Positions 23,131 through 30,670 of a DNA stretch of 33,326 nt are shown here, in pieces. Source of the stretch: Halobacteriales archaeon QS_9_67_17 (GTDB lineage: Archaea > Halobacteriota > Halobacteria > Halobacteriales > Haloarculaceae); NCBI GenBank assembly GCA_003023185.1, contig PXSB01000056.1, positions 1-33,326 on the forward strand. Reading direction: 5' to 3'. Numbering within the stretch: the first letter of the stretch is position 1; the number at the start of each line of letters is the position of its first letter. The translations under genes were made by a program, and so were the position numbers. A model generated the notes under the pieces. That model worked only from the letters and a program-made list of their open reading frames with translations. It searched no databases and was not told where the DNA came from.

Positions 23131-23350
23131 GCGGTGTTCAGATACAGGGGTCGTCGCGCGACTGACAATCGCCGTGGGCAGGACCGAAAGGGGTCGGGCG
23201 CTGCGGGAAGCCCGACGACGCAAGCACCGGAAGCCGGCCGCAGGGAGGCTACGGAGCGCAGCGAGGCGCGCGACCGCAGCGACCGGGGGCTTTCTACACC
23301 CTGTTGTCCTCCTCTTTCTCCTCGAAGTCACTCTTCTTCGAACGCCACTC
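23131..23350 (+). repeat. Repeat element copy 3b
   Basis: This copy of about 220 bp is in plus orientation, 9 bp after copy 3a. The two conserved heads therefore face each other. The head starts GCGGTGTTCAGATA (23131-23144) and the tail ends near TTCTTCGAACGCCAC (23334-23348). AAAG (23187-23190) pairs with CTTT (23290-23293), GGG (23191-23193) faces GGG (23287-23289), and 23194-23206 pairs with 23274-23286 at 12 of 13 positions. The internal sequence is closely similar to copy 4 in reverse. Together, copies 3a and 3b fill the 501-bp gap between bcp and the SDR gene; no gene is seen there. Confidence 0.8.
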
Positions 23351-23397
23351 GTCGTGCAGGCCAAAAGACGAAGAGGACCCCTACCCGAGACTTCGGT

Positions 23398-24168
23398 ATG
23401 GACATCGGCCAGTCGCTAAACGACAAAACAGCAGTGGTGACGGGTGCGAGTGCAGGTATCGGCGCGGCGACAGCGACCACGCTCGCCCGGGAGGGTGCGA
23501 ACGTCGTCATCGCGGCCCGCCGGGAGGGCCGACTCGAATCGCTCGCGAGCGACCTCGAAGCCGCACACGACGTGGAGGTCGCGCCCGTGCCGACGGACGT
23601 GACCGACGAGGCCGCCGTGGCGGCGCTCGTTAACGCCGCTGTCGAGCGGTTCGGCGGGCTCGACGTGCTGGTCAACAACGCCGGCGTGGCGCGCGGTAGC
23701 GACGTGGCGGAGATGGCGACCGCCGACTACCGGACGATGATGAGCGTCAACTGCGACGGGATGTTCTACGCCACGCGCGAGGCACTCCCGCACCTCCGCG
23801 AGTCGGGCGGGACGCTCGTGTTCATCGGGAGCTTCGCCGGCCAGTACCCCCGACCGTTCAATCCGGTGTACGCGGCGACGAAGTGGTGGACGCGCGGCTT
23901 CGCCAAGTCGGTCTCCGCGCAGGTTGGCGACGACTGTGCCGTGACGGTGATCAACCCCGCGGCAGTACGAACAGAGTTCACCGTCGAGAGCGAGGCCGAC
24001 GACGCCGAGTTCGCGACCGAGCCGTTCGAGGAGCAGTTCGCCCCCGGCGAGGCAATCGAACCCGAGGAGGTCGCGGCGGCGGTCGTCTTCGCGGCCACGC
24101 AGTCGCCGTCGATGGTCAGCGAACTCGACCTGTACGACCGAGACAAGTTGACGCTGCTTGATGGCTGA
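23398..24168 (+). CDS. Short-chain dehydrogenase/reductase (intact)
   Basis: This NAD(P)-dependent oxidoreductase has 256 residues and acts on an unknown alcohol or carbonyl. The cofactor motif is TGASAGIG (15-22), followed by ARR at the end of the second strand, which suggests NADP preference, and NNAG at 93-96. The catalytic tetrad Asn118, Ser145, Tyr158 and Lys162 is complete. The family also has 3-oxoacyl-ACP reductase-like and sugar dehydrogenase members. The frame is open upstream through the repeat element, but ATG 23398 gives normal SDR length. The promoter lies within or next to the end of repeat copy 3b. Its last 8 bases overlap the PfkB kinase gene, so the two are probably co-transcribed and may act on related metabolites. 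Confidence 0.88.
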   Translation: MDIGQSLNDKTAVVTGASAGIGAATATTLAREGANVVIAARREGRLESLASDLEAAHDVEVAPVPTDVTDEAAVAALVNAAVERFGGLDVLVNNAGVARGSDVAEMATADYRTMMSVNCDGMFYATREALPHLRESGGTLVFIGSFAGQYPRPFNPVYAATKWWTRGFAKSVSAQVGDDCAVTVINPAAVRTEFTVESEADDAEFATEPFEEQFAPGEAIEPEEVAAAVVFAATQSPSMVSELDLYDRDKLTLLDG

Positions 24169-25099
24169 CGCCCGCGAGTTCGTCGCCGTCGGCGGCGCGA
24201 TGGTCGACCGCTACTACGACCTGTCGAACCTCCCCGAACCAGACGGCGGCGCGTTCATCCGCGACGAACGGGTGGGCGTCGGCGGCATCGCGGGCAATCT
24301 CGCGAGTACCGCCGCCCGACTCGGCCGCGAGACAGGGCTGATCGCTCGCGTCGGTGACGACGACCGCGCCGACCGGATCGAACGCGACCTCGCGCAGCGC
24401 GACATCGATACGACGCGCGTCCGCCGGGGCGACGGCGAGTCGACGCACTCGCTGGTGTTGCGGGCCAACGGCGAACGGATGGTCGTCACCGGTGGGGATT
24501 CGGCGGCGGCACTCGCGCTACGGGACGCCGACCGACCGTATTTCCAAGGTGCGGCCGTCGTCGCGGCGAACGCGTACCTGCCGGAACGGGTGACTGCGCC
24601 GCTCGTCGAGATGCGCGAGACGGGGGCGCTCTCGCTGCTCTCCTTCGACCTCTCCGGGCCGCTCTCGGAGTTGGTCGGCCGCGGGACGACGCCGGGGACT
24701 ATCGACCGCGCGCTGGCCGCCGCCGACCTCGTGCTCGTCGGCGAGGTGGCGATGGACGCGTATCTCGCCCACCACGACGCGTCCGACCCAGTCGCGCTCC
24801 TCCGCGAGCAGGGTGTCGAGCGGGGGGCGCTCACCCACGGCGACGACGGCGCGACCCTCCTCGCGCCCGACGGCACCATCGCGATAGACGCATTCGGCGT
24901 GGACACGGTCGACACGACCGGTGCCGGCGACGCCTTCCATGCCGCGCTGGTCGACGCGTGGTTGCTTGCGGAGCGAGCGCCGCGCGCAGCCGGCGAGTTC
25001 GCCGCCGCAACCGCCGCGCTGAACTGCACCGGTGACGGGGCACGCGGGGGTCTACCGACCCGCGAGGACGTGGAGACGCTACTGGCTCACCGCACCTGA
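24161..25099 (+). CDS. PfkB-family carbohydrate or nucleoside kinase
   Basis: This is a ribokinase-fold kinase of 312 residues that transfers phosphate from ATP to a sugar, nucleoside or sugar phosphate. The N-terminal substrate segment has GGIAGNLASTAARLG. The C-terminal PfkB signature is DTTGAGDAF (251-259), with Asp257 as catalytic base and the G-A-G anion hole. The substrate is not readable. Haloarchaea use PfkB members for ribose-1-phosphate, fructose-1-phosphate, ketodeoxygluconate and others. It overlaps the end of the SDR by 8 nt and converges with the BtpA-family gene with a 13-nt overlap of the 3' ends. ATG 24161 is preferred over the in-frame codon at 24158. Confidence 0.87.
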   Translation: MADAREFVAVGGAMVDRYYDLSNLPEPDGGAFIRDERVGVGGIAGNLASTAARLGRETGLIARVGDDDRADRIERDLAQRDIDTTRVRRGDGESTHSLVLRANGERMVVTGGDSAAALALRDADRPYFQGAAVVAANAYLPERVTAPLVEMRETGALSLLSFDLSGPLSELVGRGTTPGTIDRALAAADLVLVGEVAMDAYLAHHDASDPVALLREQGVERGALTHGDDGATLLAPDGTIAIDAFGVDTVDTTGAGDAFHAALVDAWLLAERAPRAAGEFAAATAALNCTGDGARGGLPTREDVETLLAHRT

Positions 25100-25902
25100 T
25101 CGGCTGCCGCGATCAGTTCCTCGACGCGCCCCACTGACACCGGGTTCGTCGTCTCCGCGCCCTCCTTGAGCGCCGTGCCGACGATGACGCCGTCGGCGAC
25201 GCGGAGCAGGTCACCCACCGAGTCGGCGGTGACGCCGCTCCCGACGAGGACTGGCACGTCAAGCCCGCGCTGGTCGCGCCGCTCGACGGCGGCTTCGACA
25301 GCGCCGAGCGGCGTCGCGCGGCCGGTGTGGCTCCCGGAGACGACGATGCCGTCCGCGAGGCCGCGGGTCGCGGACTCGGCCAGCGTCTCCTCGCCGTCGC
25401 CCGTCGCCAGCGGTTCGGAGTGTTTTACACCCACGTCGGCAAGCAGGCGCACGTCCGCGTCGATGCGCTCGCGGCATCGCATCGTCTCGTGGGCGCGGCC
25501 TTCGAGCACGCCTTGGTCGGCGACGCGTGCGCCGACGTGGACGTTGACGCGGACGAAGTCGGCACCAGCGGCCGCGGCGACGGCGACCGCCGCCGACCCG
25601 TCGTTGCGGAGCACGTTCACCCCGACCGGGCAGTCGGCGGCCTGGCGGACCGTCCCGGCCAGCGCCGTGAGGTCCGCGACGACGTGGTTCGGTACGCGCT
25701 CGGGGTGGAACGGCGCGTCGCCGAAGTTCTCGACGATCACCGCGTCGACGCTGCCGTCGGCCAGTCGCTCGGCGTCGCGGCGGGCCGCCTCGTGGAGCGC
25801 ATCCCGTCCCGCCTCGGGGTCGTACCGCGGCGCGCCCGGCAGCGGCGGCAGATGCACCATCCCGATCACTGGCGTCGCGGCACCGAAGGTGTCATCGTCC
25901 AT
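25087..25902 (-). CDS. BtpA/SgcQ-family TIM-barrel protein
   Basis: BtpA-family proteins are TIM-barrels. In cyanobacteria BtpA is linked to photosystem I assembly, while SgcQ lies in sugar operons; the reaction in archaea is unclear. The 271-residue protein begins with TPVIGMVHLPPLPGAP, a family signature, and has NFGDAPF, VGVNVLRNDG, FVRVNVHVGA, DVGVKHSEPL and VLVGSGVT, which follow the expected barrel strands. The ATG at 25902 has a TATA-like CTTAATC about 26 nt upstream, so it is probably leaderless. Its end overlaps the PfkB kinase gene by 13 nt in convergent orientation. The neighbourhood hints at phosphorylated sugar metabolism, but a shared pathway is only inferred. Confidence 0.88.
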   Translation of the reverse strand: MDDDTFGAATPVIGMVHLPPLPGAPRYDPEAGRDALHEAARRDAERLADGSVDAVIVENFGDAPFHPERVPNHVVADLTALAGTVRQAADCPVGVNVLRNDGSAAVAVAAAAGADFVRVNVHVGARVADQGVLEGRAHETMRCRERIDADVRLLADVGVKHSEPLATGDGEETLAESATRGLADGIVVSGSHTGRATPLGAVEAAVERRDQRGLDVPVLVGSGVTADSVGDLLRVADGVIVGTALKEGAETTNPVSVGRVEELIAAADQVR

Positions 25903-25925
25903 ACCGGAGGGTCGCCCGCCGGACC

Positions 25926-25932
25926 CTTAATC
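25926..25932 (-). promoter_or_regulatory. TATA-like box of the btpA-family gene
   Basis: On the minus strand it reads GATTAAG, about 26 nt before the ATG at 25902. It overlaps the last codons of the upstream frameshifted remnant. Confidence 0.45.
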
Positions 25933-26281
25933 GGTGGTCTCCACGGCTACCACCGCCGCTGGCGAGTCGGCCCCGCGCTCGTAGCGGGGTGGCGTGCCGG
26001 GCTCGGGGGAAGGTCGGAGTCGAAACGCCCGGACGTGGACGAGGAGCCGCTGGTCGAGCGTGGCGCGCAGCAGCACGCCCTCGCCGGTGACCACGACGTA
26101 CGGCGGCGCGGCGACGGGATCGGCGGCGAGTTCGTCGCCGGCGGCCGCCACGCGGCGTCGCCTCACCGTCCCAATCGGCCGCGACGGCGTCGGCACAGTC
26201 GAGGGCCGCCGCCACCCACGACCGGCGGTCGGACAGCAGGTGGTCGTGGACGGCGGCGACGTTCACGGGTCGGTCACGCAC
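25927..26281 (-). pseudogene. Frameshifted remnant of a small haloarchaeal protein gene
   Basis: Two minus-strand frames together look like one protein. The first part, from GTG 26281 or 26266, reads VNVAAVHDHLLSDRRSWVAA and continues to ADAVAADWDGEAT. After that this frame turns into an Arg-rich run with no protein character. The +1 neighbouring frame, open from GTG 26196, then gives GDELAADPVAAPPYVVVTGE..LLRATLDQRLLVHVRAF and ends at 25927. The switch lies near 26150-26165. Haloarchaeal proteins with this N-terminus and a PVAAPPYVVVT strand are usually longer in the middle (from memory), so a deletion of some tens of codons accompanied the shift. Two separate overlapping genes are possible but less likely, since the first would encode only about 45 sensible residues. 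Confidence 0.6.
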
Positions 26282-26420
26282 CTCGTTGGATTGCGTCGGC
26301 GGGCGTATCTGCGAGGTTCAGCGCCACGTGTGCCGGTACATCTGTCGGGCGATAAAGCCCCGGCCCGCGCGCCGAGTGGAATCCCTCGGGCTTCATACGG
26401 CTCGCGTCGTACGTATCGGT

Positions 26421-26765
26421 ATGGCTCCGTCGGACGGTCCCTCTCGCGACGGCGACCCGACCAACGTGCCGACAGTTCGCTGCTCGCAGTGTGAGGACTC
26501 GTGGACACTCGAACACGAACTGGAGGATCTCGGTCTCGGCAACGACGCCGTCGAGGCGTTCGCCATCGACCACCGCGAGCACACGGGTCACTTCCCGGAC
26601 GACGTGACGCCGTGGGTCGCCGACTGTCGGCGCTGTCCGGACGGCGTGGAACGGCTCGACGAGGCGGCCGCGCGTCGGTGGGCGCGAACCCACGCCCGGC
26701 ACACGGACCACGTCGTCGCGCTCGAACACGACAGCCGAGACGACCCCGAACGCGTCGGCGAGTGA
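26421..26765 (+). CDS. Small CxxC zinc-binding protein
   Basis: This 114-residue haloarchaeal protein has no function I recognise. C21xxC24 (RCSQCED) and C69xxC72 (DCRRCPD) would form a four-cysteine zinc site across a central helical region. His51, His54 and His57 lie between and could join in metal binding. There are no membrane segments. The frame is open upstream to 26286, but the ATG at 26421 is followed by the conserved-looking domain, and a weak TATA-like CTTCATAC lies about 27 nt before it. The stop abuts the convergent neighbour with no gap (26765/26766). Confidence 0.72.
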   Translation: MAPSDGPSRDGDPTNVPTVRCSQCEDSWTLEHELEDLGLGNDAVEAFAIDHREHTGHFPDDVTPWVADCRRCPDGVERLDEAAARRWARTHARHTDHVVALEHDSRDDPERVGE

Positions 26766-27164
26766 TCACTCCACCGTCGAGAGCACGAGCGTCGAGAAGT
26801 CCGTCTCCGAGAGGTTCCCCGCCGCCAGCGCGTGGAACCATCCCTCGTGCACCTCGAAGTGGCCGACCGTCTCCCGCTCGTCGTCGGCGTCGTCGAACGC
26901 CCACACCTCCACGTCCTCCGGCTCCCAGTCGCCGGCCTCGGGGATGCCCGAGACGTCGCGGCCGTCCGTCTCGATGCCCGCCAGGTCCAGTAGAAACCGC
27001 AGGAGCGTGCCGACCTGATTCTGCGGGATGCCGTCGCCCACGCCCGGCGACTCGTAGCCGACGTGGAGCGCGCCGTCGTGCCGTTCACAGTCCGTCACGT
27101 AGAGCCCTTCGCCCATCAGGTGCGTCTCCAACACGTCGCCGATATCCTCGCCCGAGAGCGTCAC
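26766..27164 (-). CDS. Conserved haloarchaeal hypothetical protein
   Basis: This 132-residue acidic soluble protein has no function I recognise. The N-terminal half looks like an alpha/beta fold, with MTLSGEDIGDVLETHLMGEG followed by YVTDCERHDGALHVGYES. The middle helix is QVGTLLRFLLDLAGI, and the C-terminal part has VEVWAFDDADDE, HFEVHEGWFHALAAGNLSE and STLVLSTVE. Codon use fits the genome. The GTG at 27164 has a TATA-like CTAAG stretch about 27 nt upstream. It converges with the CxxC protein without any spacer, and repeat copy 4 begins 48 nt upstream of its start. Confidence 0.75.
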   Translation of the reverse strand: MTLSGEDIGDVLETHLMGEGLYVTDCERHDGALHVGYESPGVGDGIPQNQVGTLLRFLLDLAGIETDGRDVSGIPEAGDWEPEDVEVWAFDDADDERETVGHFEVHEGWFHALAAGNLSETDFSTLVLSTVE

Positions 27165-27211
27165 ACCCGACGTTTCGGACCCGCGAACTTAGACTGTGGG
27201 GGTTTCGCCGG

Positions 27212-27428
27212 GCTAGTGTTCAGAGAAGGACAATTCGGTTGGATGAGCCAGCAACAGGGTGGAGAAAGCCCCCGGTCGCTGCGGTCGCACGCCTCGCTGC
27301 GCTCCGCAGCCTCCCTCCGGTCGGCTTGCGGTGCTTAGGTCGTCGGGCTTCCCGCAGTGACCGGCCCCTTTCAGTCCCACCCGGCACGGTTTCTCGGGCA
27401 GGCAACGACCCGATTATTTGAATACTAC
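27212..27428 (-). repeat. Repeat element copy 4
   Basis: This copy of about 217 bp in minus orientation lies between two minus-strand genes. The ends are GCTAGTGTTCAGAGA (27212-27226) and TTATTTGAATACTACC (27413-27428). AAAG (27265-27268) pairs with CTTT (27368-27371). CCC (27269-27271) faces CCC (27365-27367). The 13-nt segment 27272-27284 pairs with 27352-27364 except at one position. A hairpin GCTGCG-CTC-CGCAGC is at about 27296-27310. It shares most of its interior with copy 3b. Confidence 0.82.
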
Positions 27429-27448
27429 CTCCGCTGGGCATGGCCTGT

Positions 27449-27865
27449 TCACACCGGCTCTGGCGGCTTGTCTTGATACGCGACGACTGCCTCGCGGAAC
27501 GCTTCGGGCACCGTCGTCGGCTCGCCGTCGCTGACGGCGACGTGGGTGACCGACCCCTCCGCACAGGTCGGCCCGTCGCGCTGTCGGCAGACCCACTCGA
27601 ACGTTAGCGACGACTCCTCAATGGCGTCGGCACGAATCCCGCAGACGAGTTCGTCGCTGAACGCCGCGGGGGCGCGGTAGTCGATGTCCACGTTGACGAC
27701 GTGGATATCCCAGTCGGCCTGCTCGATGTCAGTCCACGGGTAGCCGATCTCGCGGAGATACTGCGAGAACGTCTCGTCTTGATAGGTGACGTAGTTGCCG
27801 TAGAAGACGATCCCCTGTGCGTCCGTCTCCGCGAACCGGACCGTCGTGTTCCAGACATCCTGCAT
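27449..27865 (-). CDS. Acyl-CoA thioesterase, 4HBT/YbgC type
   Basis: This is a hotdog-fold thioesterase of 138 residues that hydrolyses an acyl-CoA in the cytoplasm. The active-site signature is RFAETDAQGIVFYGNYVTY, with Asp15 as the catalytic residue and the downstream Gly-Ile-Val-Phe/Tyr-Tyr-Gly-Asn-Tyr pattern of the YbgC/4-hydroxybenzoyl-CoA group. VNVDIDYRAPAAFSDEL is the second typical strand. The preferred acyl chain is unknown. The ATG at 27865 sits 27 nt after a TATA box, which gives a leaderless transcript. It shares a 91-bp divergent promoter region with the beta-propeller lipoprotein gene. Confidence 0.9.
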   Translation of the reverse strand: MQDVWNTTVRFAETDAQGIVFYGNYVTYQDETFSQYLREIGYPWTDIEQADWDIHVVNVDIDYRAPAAFSDELVCGIRADAIEESSLTFEWVCRQRDGPTCAEGSVTHVAVSDGEPTTVPEAFREAVVAYQDKPPEPV

Positions 27866-27887
27866 ATCCGCTTCCGGCCCGCAGGCG

Positions 27888-27896
27888 GCTTAACTG
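27888..27896 (-). promoter_or_regulatory. TATA box of the thioesterase gene
   Basis: On the minus strand it reads CAGTTAAGC, centred about 27 nt before the ATG at 27865, the spacing expected of a leaderless transcript. Confidence 0.55.
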
Positions 27897-27921
27897 TTGC
27901 AGCTACCGTTCGGAGGGCCCG

Positions 27922-27930
27922 AAAGAATTT
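27922..27930 (+). promoter_or_regulatory. TATA box of the beta-propeller lipoprotein gene
   Basis: AAAGAATTT is centred about 30 nt before the ATG at 27957. It supports that start over the longer open frame that begins at 27897. Confidence 0.5.
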
Positions 27931-27956
27931 GTGGGTTGGTCTCGCAGCCCTGTGTG

Positions 27957-29162
27957 ATGCCCTCCAGACGCCGCTTTCTGACGACGATCAGCACGGCGGG
28001 TGTCGTTGGTCTCGCCGGCTGTGCTGGCCGCGGTGTGTCGACCTACTCCCCCGGGACGGACGAGACGACCGAGTGGCCGTTACCTGCGTACGGTCGCGGC
28101 TCTTCGGCGTACAACCCCGACGCCGCGGCACCTCGGGACGGCGTGACCGAGCGGTGGTCGACGGATCTCTCCGGGGTAAAACCGTCCGCCCGTCCGGTCG
28201 TCGCCGCCGGTCACGTACTGGTGCCGACCTCCGGCGCAGTGGTCGCGCTCGACCTCGACACCGGTGAGACACGGTGGCGCTACGGGCAGGACCAACCGTG
28301 GTCGAGTGCGCCGGTCGTCCGGGACGGCACAGCGTACGTCGGATTCGCCGACCGGCGTGGTCTCGTCGCACTGGACATCGAAACCGGCGAGGAACAGTGG
28401 CAGGTCGAGACCCGCGGCGACATCAGGGCCGCGCCGACGTTCGAGACGGCGGGCTACAACGCCCTGTACGTCGGTGACGATACCGGCCGCGTGTACCGCA
28501 TCAGGCCCGAAGACGGTGAGATAACGCTCCGAGGAGAGGTGTTCGGTCCGGTGACGGCGCTCGCACACGACCGCTCGCTGCTGGTCGGGACAGAGAGCGG
28601 CGAGGTGTACAATCTGCTACCGCGCGACGAGACGTTCGCGGGACAGTGGCGTCGGAAGGTCGACGGGTGGGTAACCGCTCTCGGCTGTTCCCGCGAAGGG
28701 GGTATCTTCGTCGGGACGTTCCGTGGGACGGTGTATAGCCTCCTCGACGGCGCGAATGTCGGGAGCAGTCGGTGGACCGTCGAGAACGGCGGCGCATATC
28801 TCGCCGTGACGGGTGAGGATGTCGTCGCGACCGACGGGGGCAACCTCCGAACGCTCGACGCGCGCACCGGCTCGGTCGCGTGGGAACGCGACGGGAAGTA
28901 CGACGCCGCCCCGGCGATTGCCGGCGACACGGTCTACGTCGGCGGAGGCGAGAAGGGGGGAAACGGGACCGGCTTCGTCGCGGCGTATCCGCTCTCCGGC
29001 GGCACCGGCCTCGGGTCACTGGTGGGTGACGGTCGACGGTGGCAGTTCGACACGGAGAGCGCCGTCATCGAGGGTGTGGCGGTCGCCGACGGGGCCGTGT
29101 TCGCCGCCACGCAAGGGCCGGGGGAGTCACCGTCACGGGTGTACGCGCTGGACGCCGCCTGA
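27957..29162 (+). CDS. Tat-exported lipoprotein with PQQ-like beta-propeller repeats
   Basis: This 401-residue protein has an N-terminal Tat signal (SRRRFLTT, then a hydrophobic stretch) ending in a lipobox LAGC, so it should be exported folded and anchored by a lipid-modified cysteine outside the membrane. The rest is made of PQQ-like or WD-type beta-propeller blades. The repeats typically read G-x-V-x-A-L-D-x-x-T-G-x-x-x-W, for example VVALDLDTGETRWRY, LVALDIETGEEQWQV and LRTLDARTGSVAWERDG. Similar proteins either bind quinone cofactors or act as scaffolds like BamB. No companion dehydrogenase genes lie nearby, so a binding or scaffold role is more likely. It diverges from the thioesterase gene. 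Confidence 0.88.
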   Translation: MPSRRRFLTTISTAGVVGLAGCAGRGVSTYSPGTDETTEWPLPAYGRGSSAYNPDAAAPRDGVTERWSTDLSGVKPSARPVVAAGHVLVPTSGAVVALDLDTGETRWRYGQDQPWSSAPVVRDGTAYVGFADRRGLVALDIETGEEQWQVETRGDIRAAPTFETAGYNALYVGDDTGRVYRIRPEDGEITLRGEVFGPVTALAHDRSLLVGTESGEVYNLLPRDETFAGQWRRKVDGWVTALGCSREGGIFVGTFRGTVYSLLDGANVGSSRWTVENGGAYLAVTGEDVVATDGGNLRTLDARTGSVAWERDGKYDAAPAIAGDTVYVGGGEKGGNGTGFVAAYPLSGGTGLGSLVGDGRRWQFDTESAVIEGVAVADGAVFAATQGPGESPSRVYALDAA

Positions 29163-29202
29163 CCGTCTTGGCTCTCCGATCTGCCGCGGTAGCTCCCCTC
29201 GC

Positions 29203-29847
29203 TCACAGCCGGTCGGCCAGTCCGCCCGCCGTGCCGGCATCGAGATACGTGTCCCGAACCGTCTCCGCGAGGAAGCCGTCGGGGTCGAGCACGATGTAGA
29301 CGGCCACGAACGGCTCCTCGGGGTGGTCGATGACGAACACCTCGAACGGTGGGTCTGCTCCCCCGTCGTCGTCACCCTCGTACGCCTCGCGCCCGCCGGC
29401 GGCGCGCACGAGTAGCGGCTCCAGCGGCTTGACGCCGTCCCGAAACTCCGCGAACAGGTCGCGACTGCCGGACTGCTCGGCGAACGTGTAGACGACGCCG
29501 TTCGGCTCGCCGTCCGTCCCGTAGGTCACCCGGGAGTTCATCCCGCTGTGCTGCTCGACCGCGTCGCGCCAGCAGCGGGTGGCCGCCTCGAAGATCGGGT
29601 CGGTCGTCTGGACGAAGTGAAACCGCGTGGCGTCGACGACATCGCACGACTCGACGCGCGGGTCGCCGTCGACCCACGCGAGGTCGGCGTCGATGCGGTT
29701 GCCGGGGGTAAGCGTCGTGGTGTCCGCGGCGTCGCCGTCGGTGCGGGGGACGTACGTCGGGTCGCCGCTCTCGGCGTCGAGCAGCAGCCACTCGTCGTCG
29801 TCGCGGCCGGGCAACACCCGGTAGCCCCCGGTCGTCGTCTGCTCCAT
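29203..29847 (-). CDS. DUF6663-family haloarchaeal protein
   Basis: This 214-residue cytoplasmic protein is of unknown function. I recognise the family from GYRVLPGRDDDEWLLLD at the N-terminus, GNRIDADLAW, TRFHFVQTTDPIFEAA, NSRVTYGTDGEPNGVVYTFAEQ, RDLFAEFRDGVKPLEPLL and VAVYIVLDPDGFLAETVRDTY. All are features of a conserved haloarchaeal family that I recall as DUF6663. There is no signal peptide or metal motif. It is convergent with the lipoprotein gene (40 nt gap) and lies on the other side of repeat copy 5 from the dUTPase gene, with which it diverges. Confidence 0.78.
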   Translation of the reverse strand: MEQTTTGGYRVLPGRDDDEWLLLDAESGDPTYVPRTDGDAADTTTLTPGNRIDADLAWVDGDPRVESCDVVDATRFHFVQTTDPIFEAATRCWRDAVEQHSGMNSRVTYGTDGEPNGVVYTFAEQSGSRDLFAEFRDGVKPLEPLLVRAAGGREAYEGDDDGGADPPFEVFVIDHPEEPFVAVYIVLDPDGFLAETVRDTYLDAGTAGGLADRL

Positions 29848-29890
29848 ATCTCGCGTTGTTCGTGTGGCCCGAAAACGTTCGCGTTCCGCG

Positions 29891-30108
29891 GGTAGTGCTG
29901 TTTAGTGACGCCGTGGAGTCGTGGTGACTAAAGCGGTGACGGCTTTGGAAGCCCCTGTGCGCTCGACTCGCGCGCCTCGCTGCGGTCCGCCCGCTCGCGG
30001 TGCTCGCGGTGCGGTCCTTACGTCGCCGTGCTTCGTCGAGCGCACAGCCCCTTCCAGTCCCACCCCGAGCGGTTCCCTCGCCAGCCATCGTTTAGGTAAA
30101 CACGATCC
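29891..30108 (-). repeat. Repeat element copy 5
   Basis: This copy of about 218 bp in minus orientation fills most of the 306-bp gap between two divergent genes. The ends are diverged but related: GGTAGTGCTGTTTAG (29891-29905) and TTTAGGTAAACACGATCC (30091-30108). The inner stem is the best in the family. GGAAG (29947-29951) pairs with CTTCC (30051-30055), CCC (29952-29954) faces CCC (30048-30050), and 29955-29967 is a perfect 13-bp complement of 30035-30047. The right end stops 16 bp before the dUTPase TATA box. Confidence 0.8.
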
Positions 30109-30123
30109 TGCGAGTGCCGACAG

Positions 30124-30131
30124 GAATAAGC
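30124..30131 (+). promoter_or_regulatory. TATA box of the dUTPase gene
   Basis: AATAAGCG is centred about 27 nt before the ATG at 30154. It indicates a leaderless mRNA and lies just outside repeat copy 5. Confidence 0.5.
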
Positions 30132-30153
30132 GCCGTGCCACGCCAGCCGAGAT

Positions 30154-30615
30154 ATGTACGAGAGCGGCGCGTACGTCGCGACCTACGTCGATCCCGTTAC
30201 GGACGAACAGATACAGCCGAACGGGGTCGACCTGACGCTCGGCGCGGTGGAACGACAGGTCACACCCGGCCGGATCGGCACGGACGGGAAGACGGTCGGC
30301 AAGCGCGAGACCGTCGAGCCGACCGACGGCGAATACCACCTGTCGCCCGGTGTGTACGTCGCGCGCTACGCGGAAACGATCCGAATCCCCGAGGGCCACG
30401 TCGGGTTCGTCTACCCCCGGTCGTCGCTCCTGCGGAACTCCTGTATGCTCAACACGGCCGTCTGGGACGCCGGCTACGAAGGCCGCGGCGAGGGGCTGTT
30501 ACAGGTCGGCCACGAGATACGGCTGGAGGCCGGCGCGCGGATCGCACAGCTCGTGTTCGCCACCGCCGACCACGAGGAAACGTACGACGGCACGTATCAG
30601 GGCGAGAATCTGTAA
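30154..30615 (+). CDS. dut: Archaeal dUTPase (dUTPase/dCTP deaminase superfamily)
   Basis: The enzyme hydrolyses dUTP to dUMP and pyrophosphate, keeping uracil out of DNA and supplying dUMP for thymidylate synthesis. The 153-residue protein has the trimeric dUTPase/dCTP deaminase fold. Motif 1 is QPNGVDLTLG (21-30), the phosphate-binding YPRSSLLRN starts at Tyr87, and NTAVWDAGYEGRGEG holds Asp105 of the substrate-binding hairpin. The length matches archaeal dUTPases rather than dCTP deaminases of about 190 residues. The C-terminal DGTYQGENL stands where the flexible P-loop-like motif is expected. It is followed after 55 nt by a histidine kinase gene with its own TATA box. Confidence 0.85.
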   Translation: MYESGAYVATYVDPVTDEQIQPNGVDLTLGAVERQVTPGRIGTDGKTVGKRETVEPTDGEYHLSPGVYVARYAETIRIPEGHVGFVYPRSSLLRNSCMLNTAVWDAGYEGRGEGLLQVGHEIRLEAGARIAQLVFATADHEETYDGTYQGENL

Positions 30616-30623
30616 CTGAGAAT

Positions 30624-30634
30624 AGTATTAAAAA
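30624..30634 (+). promoter_or_regulatory. TATA box of the histidine kinase gene
   Basis: AGTATTAAAAA lies about 42 nt before the ATG at 30671, so transcription should start near 30655, with a short leader of about 15 nt. The GGAGGT just after it would then lie upstream of the transcript. Confidence 0.5.
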
Positions 30635-30670
30635 GGAGGTTTATGACCCCGACCCACGAAGTGAGTAGTA

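Noticed and set aside
25327-26355. Long plus-strand frame across the btpA-family gene and the frameshifted remnant
   Set aside because: It is antisense to BtpA, which has clear family motifs, and its translation has no recognisable domain.
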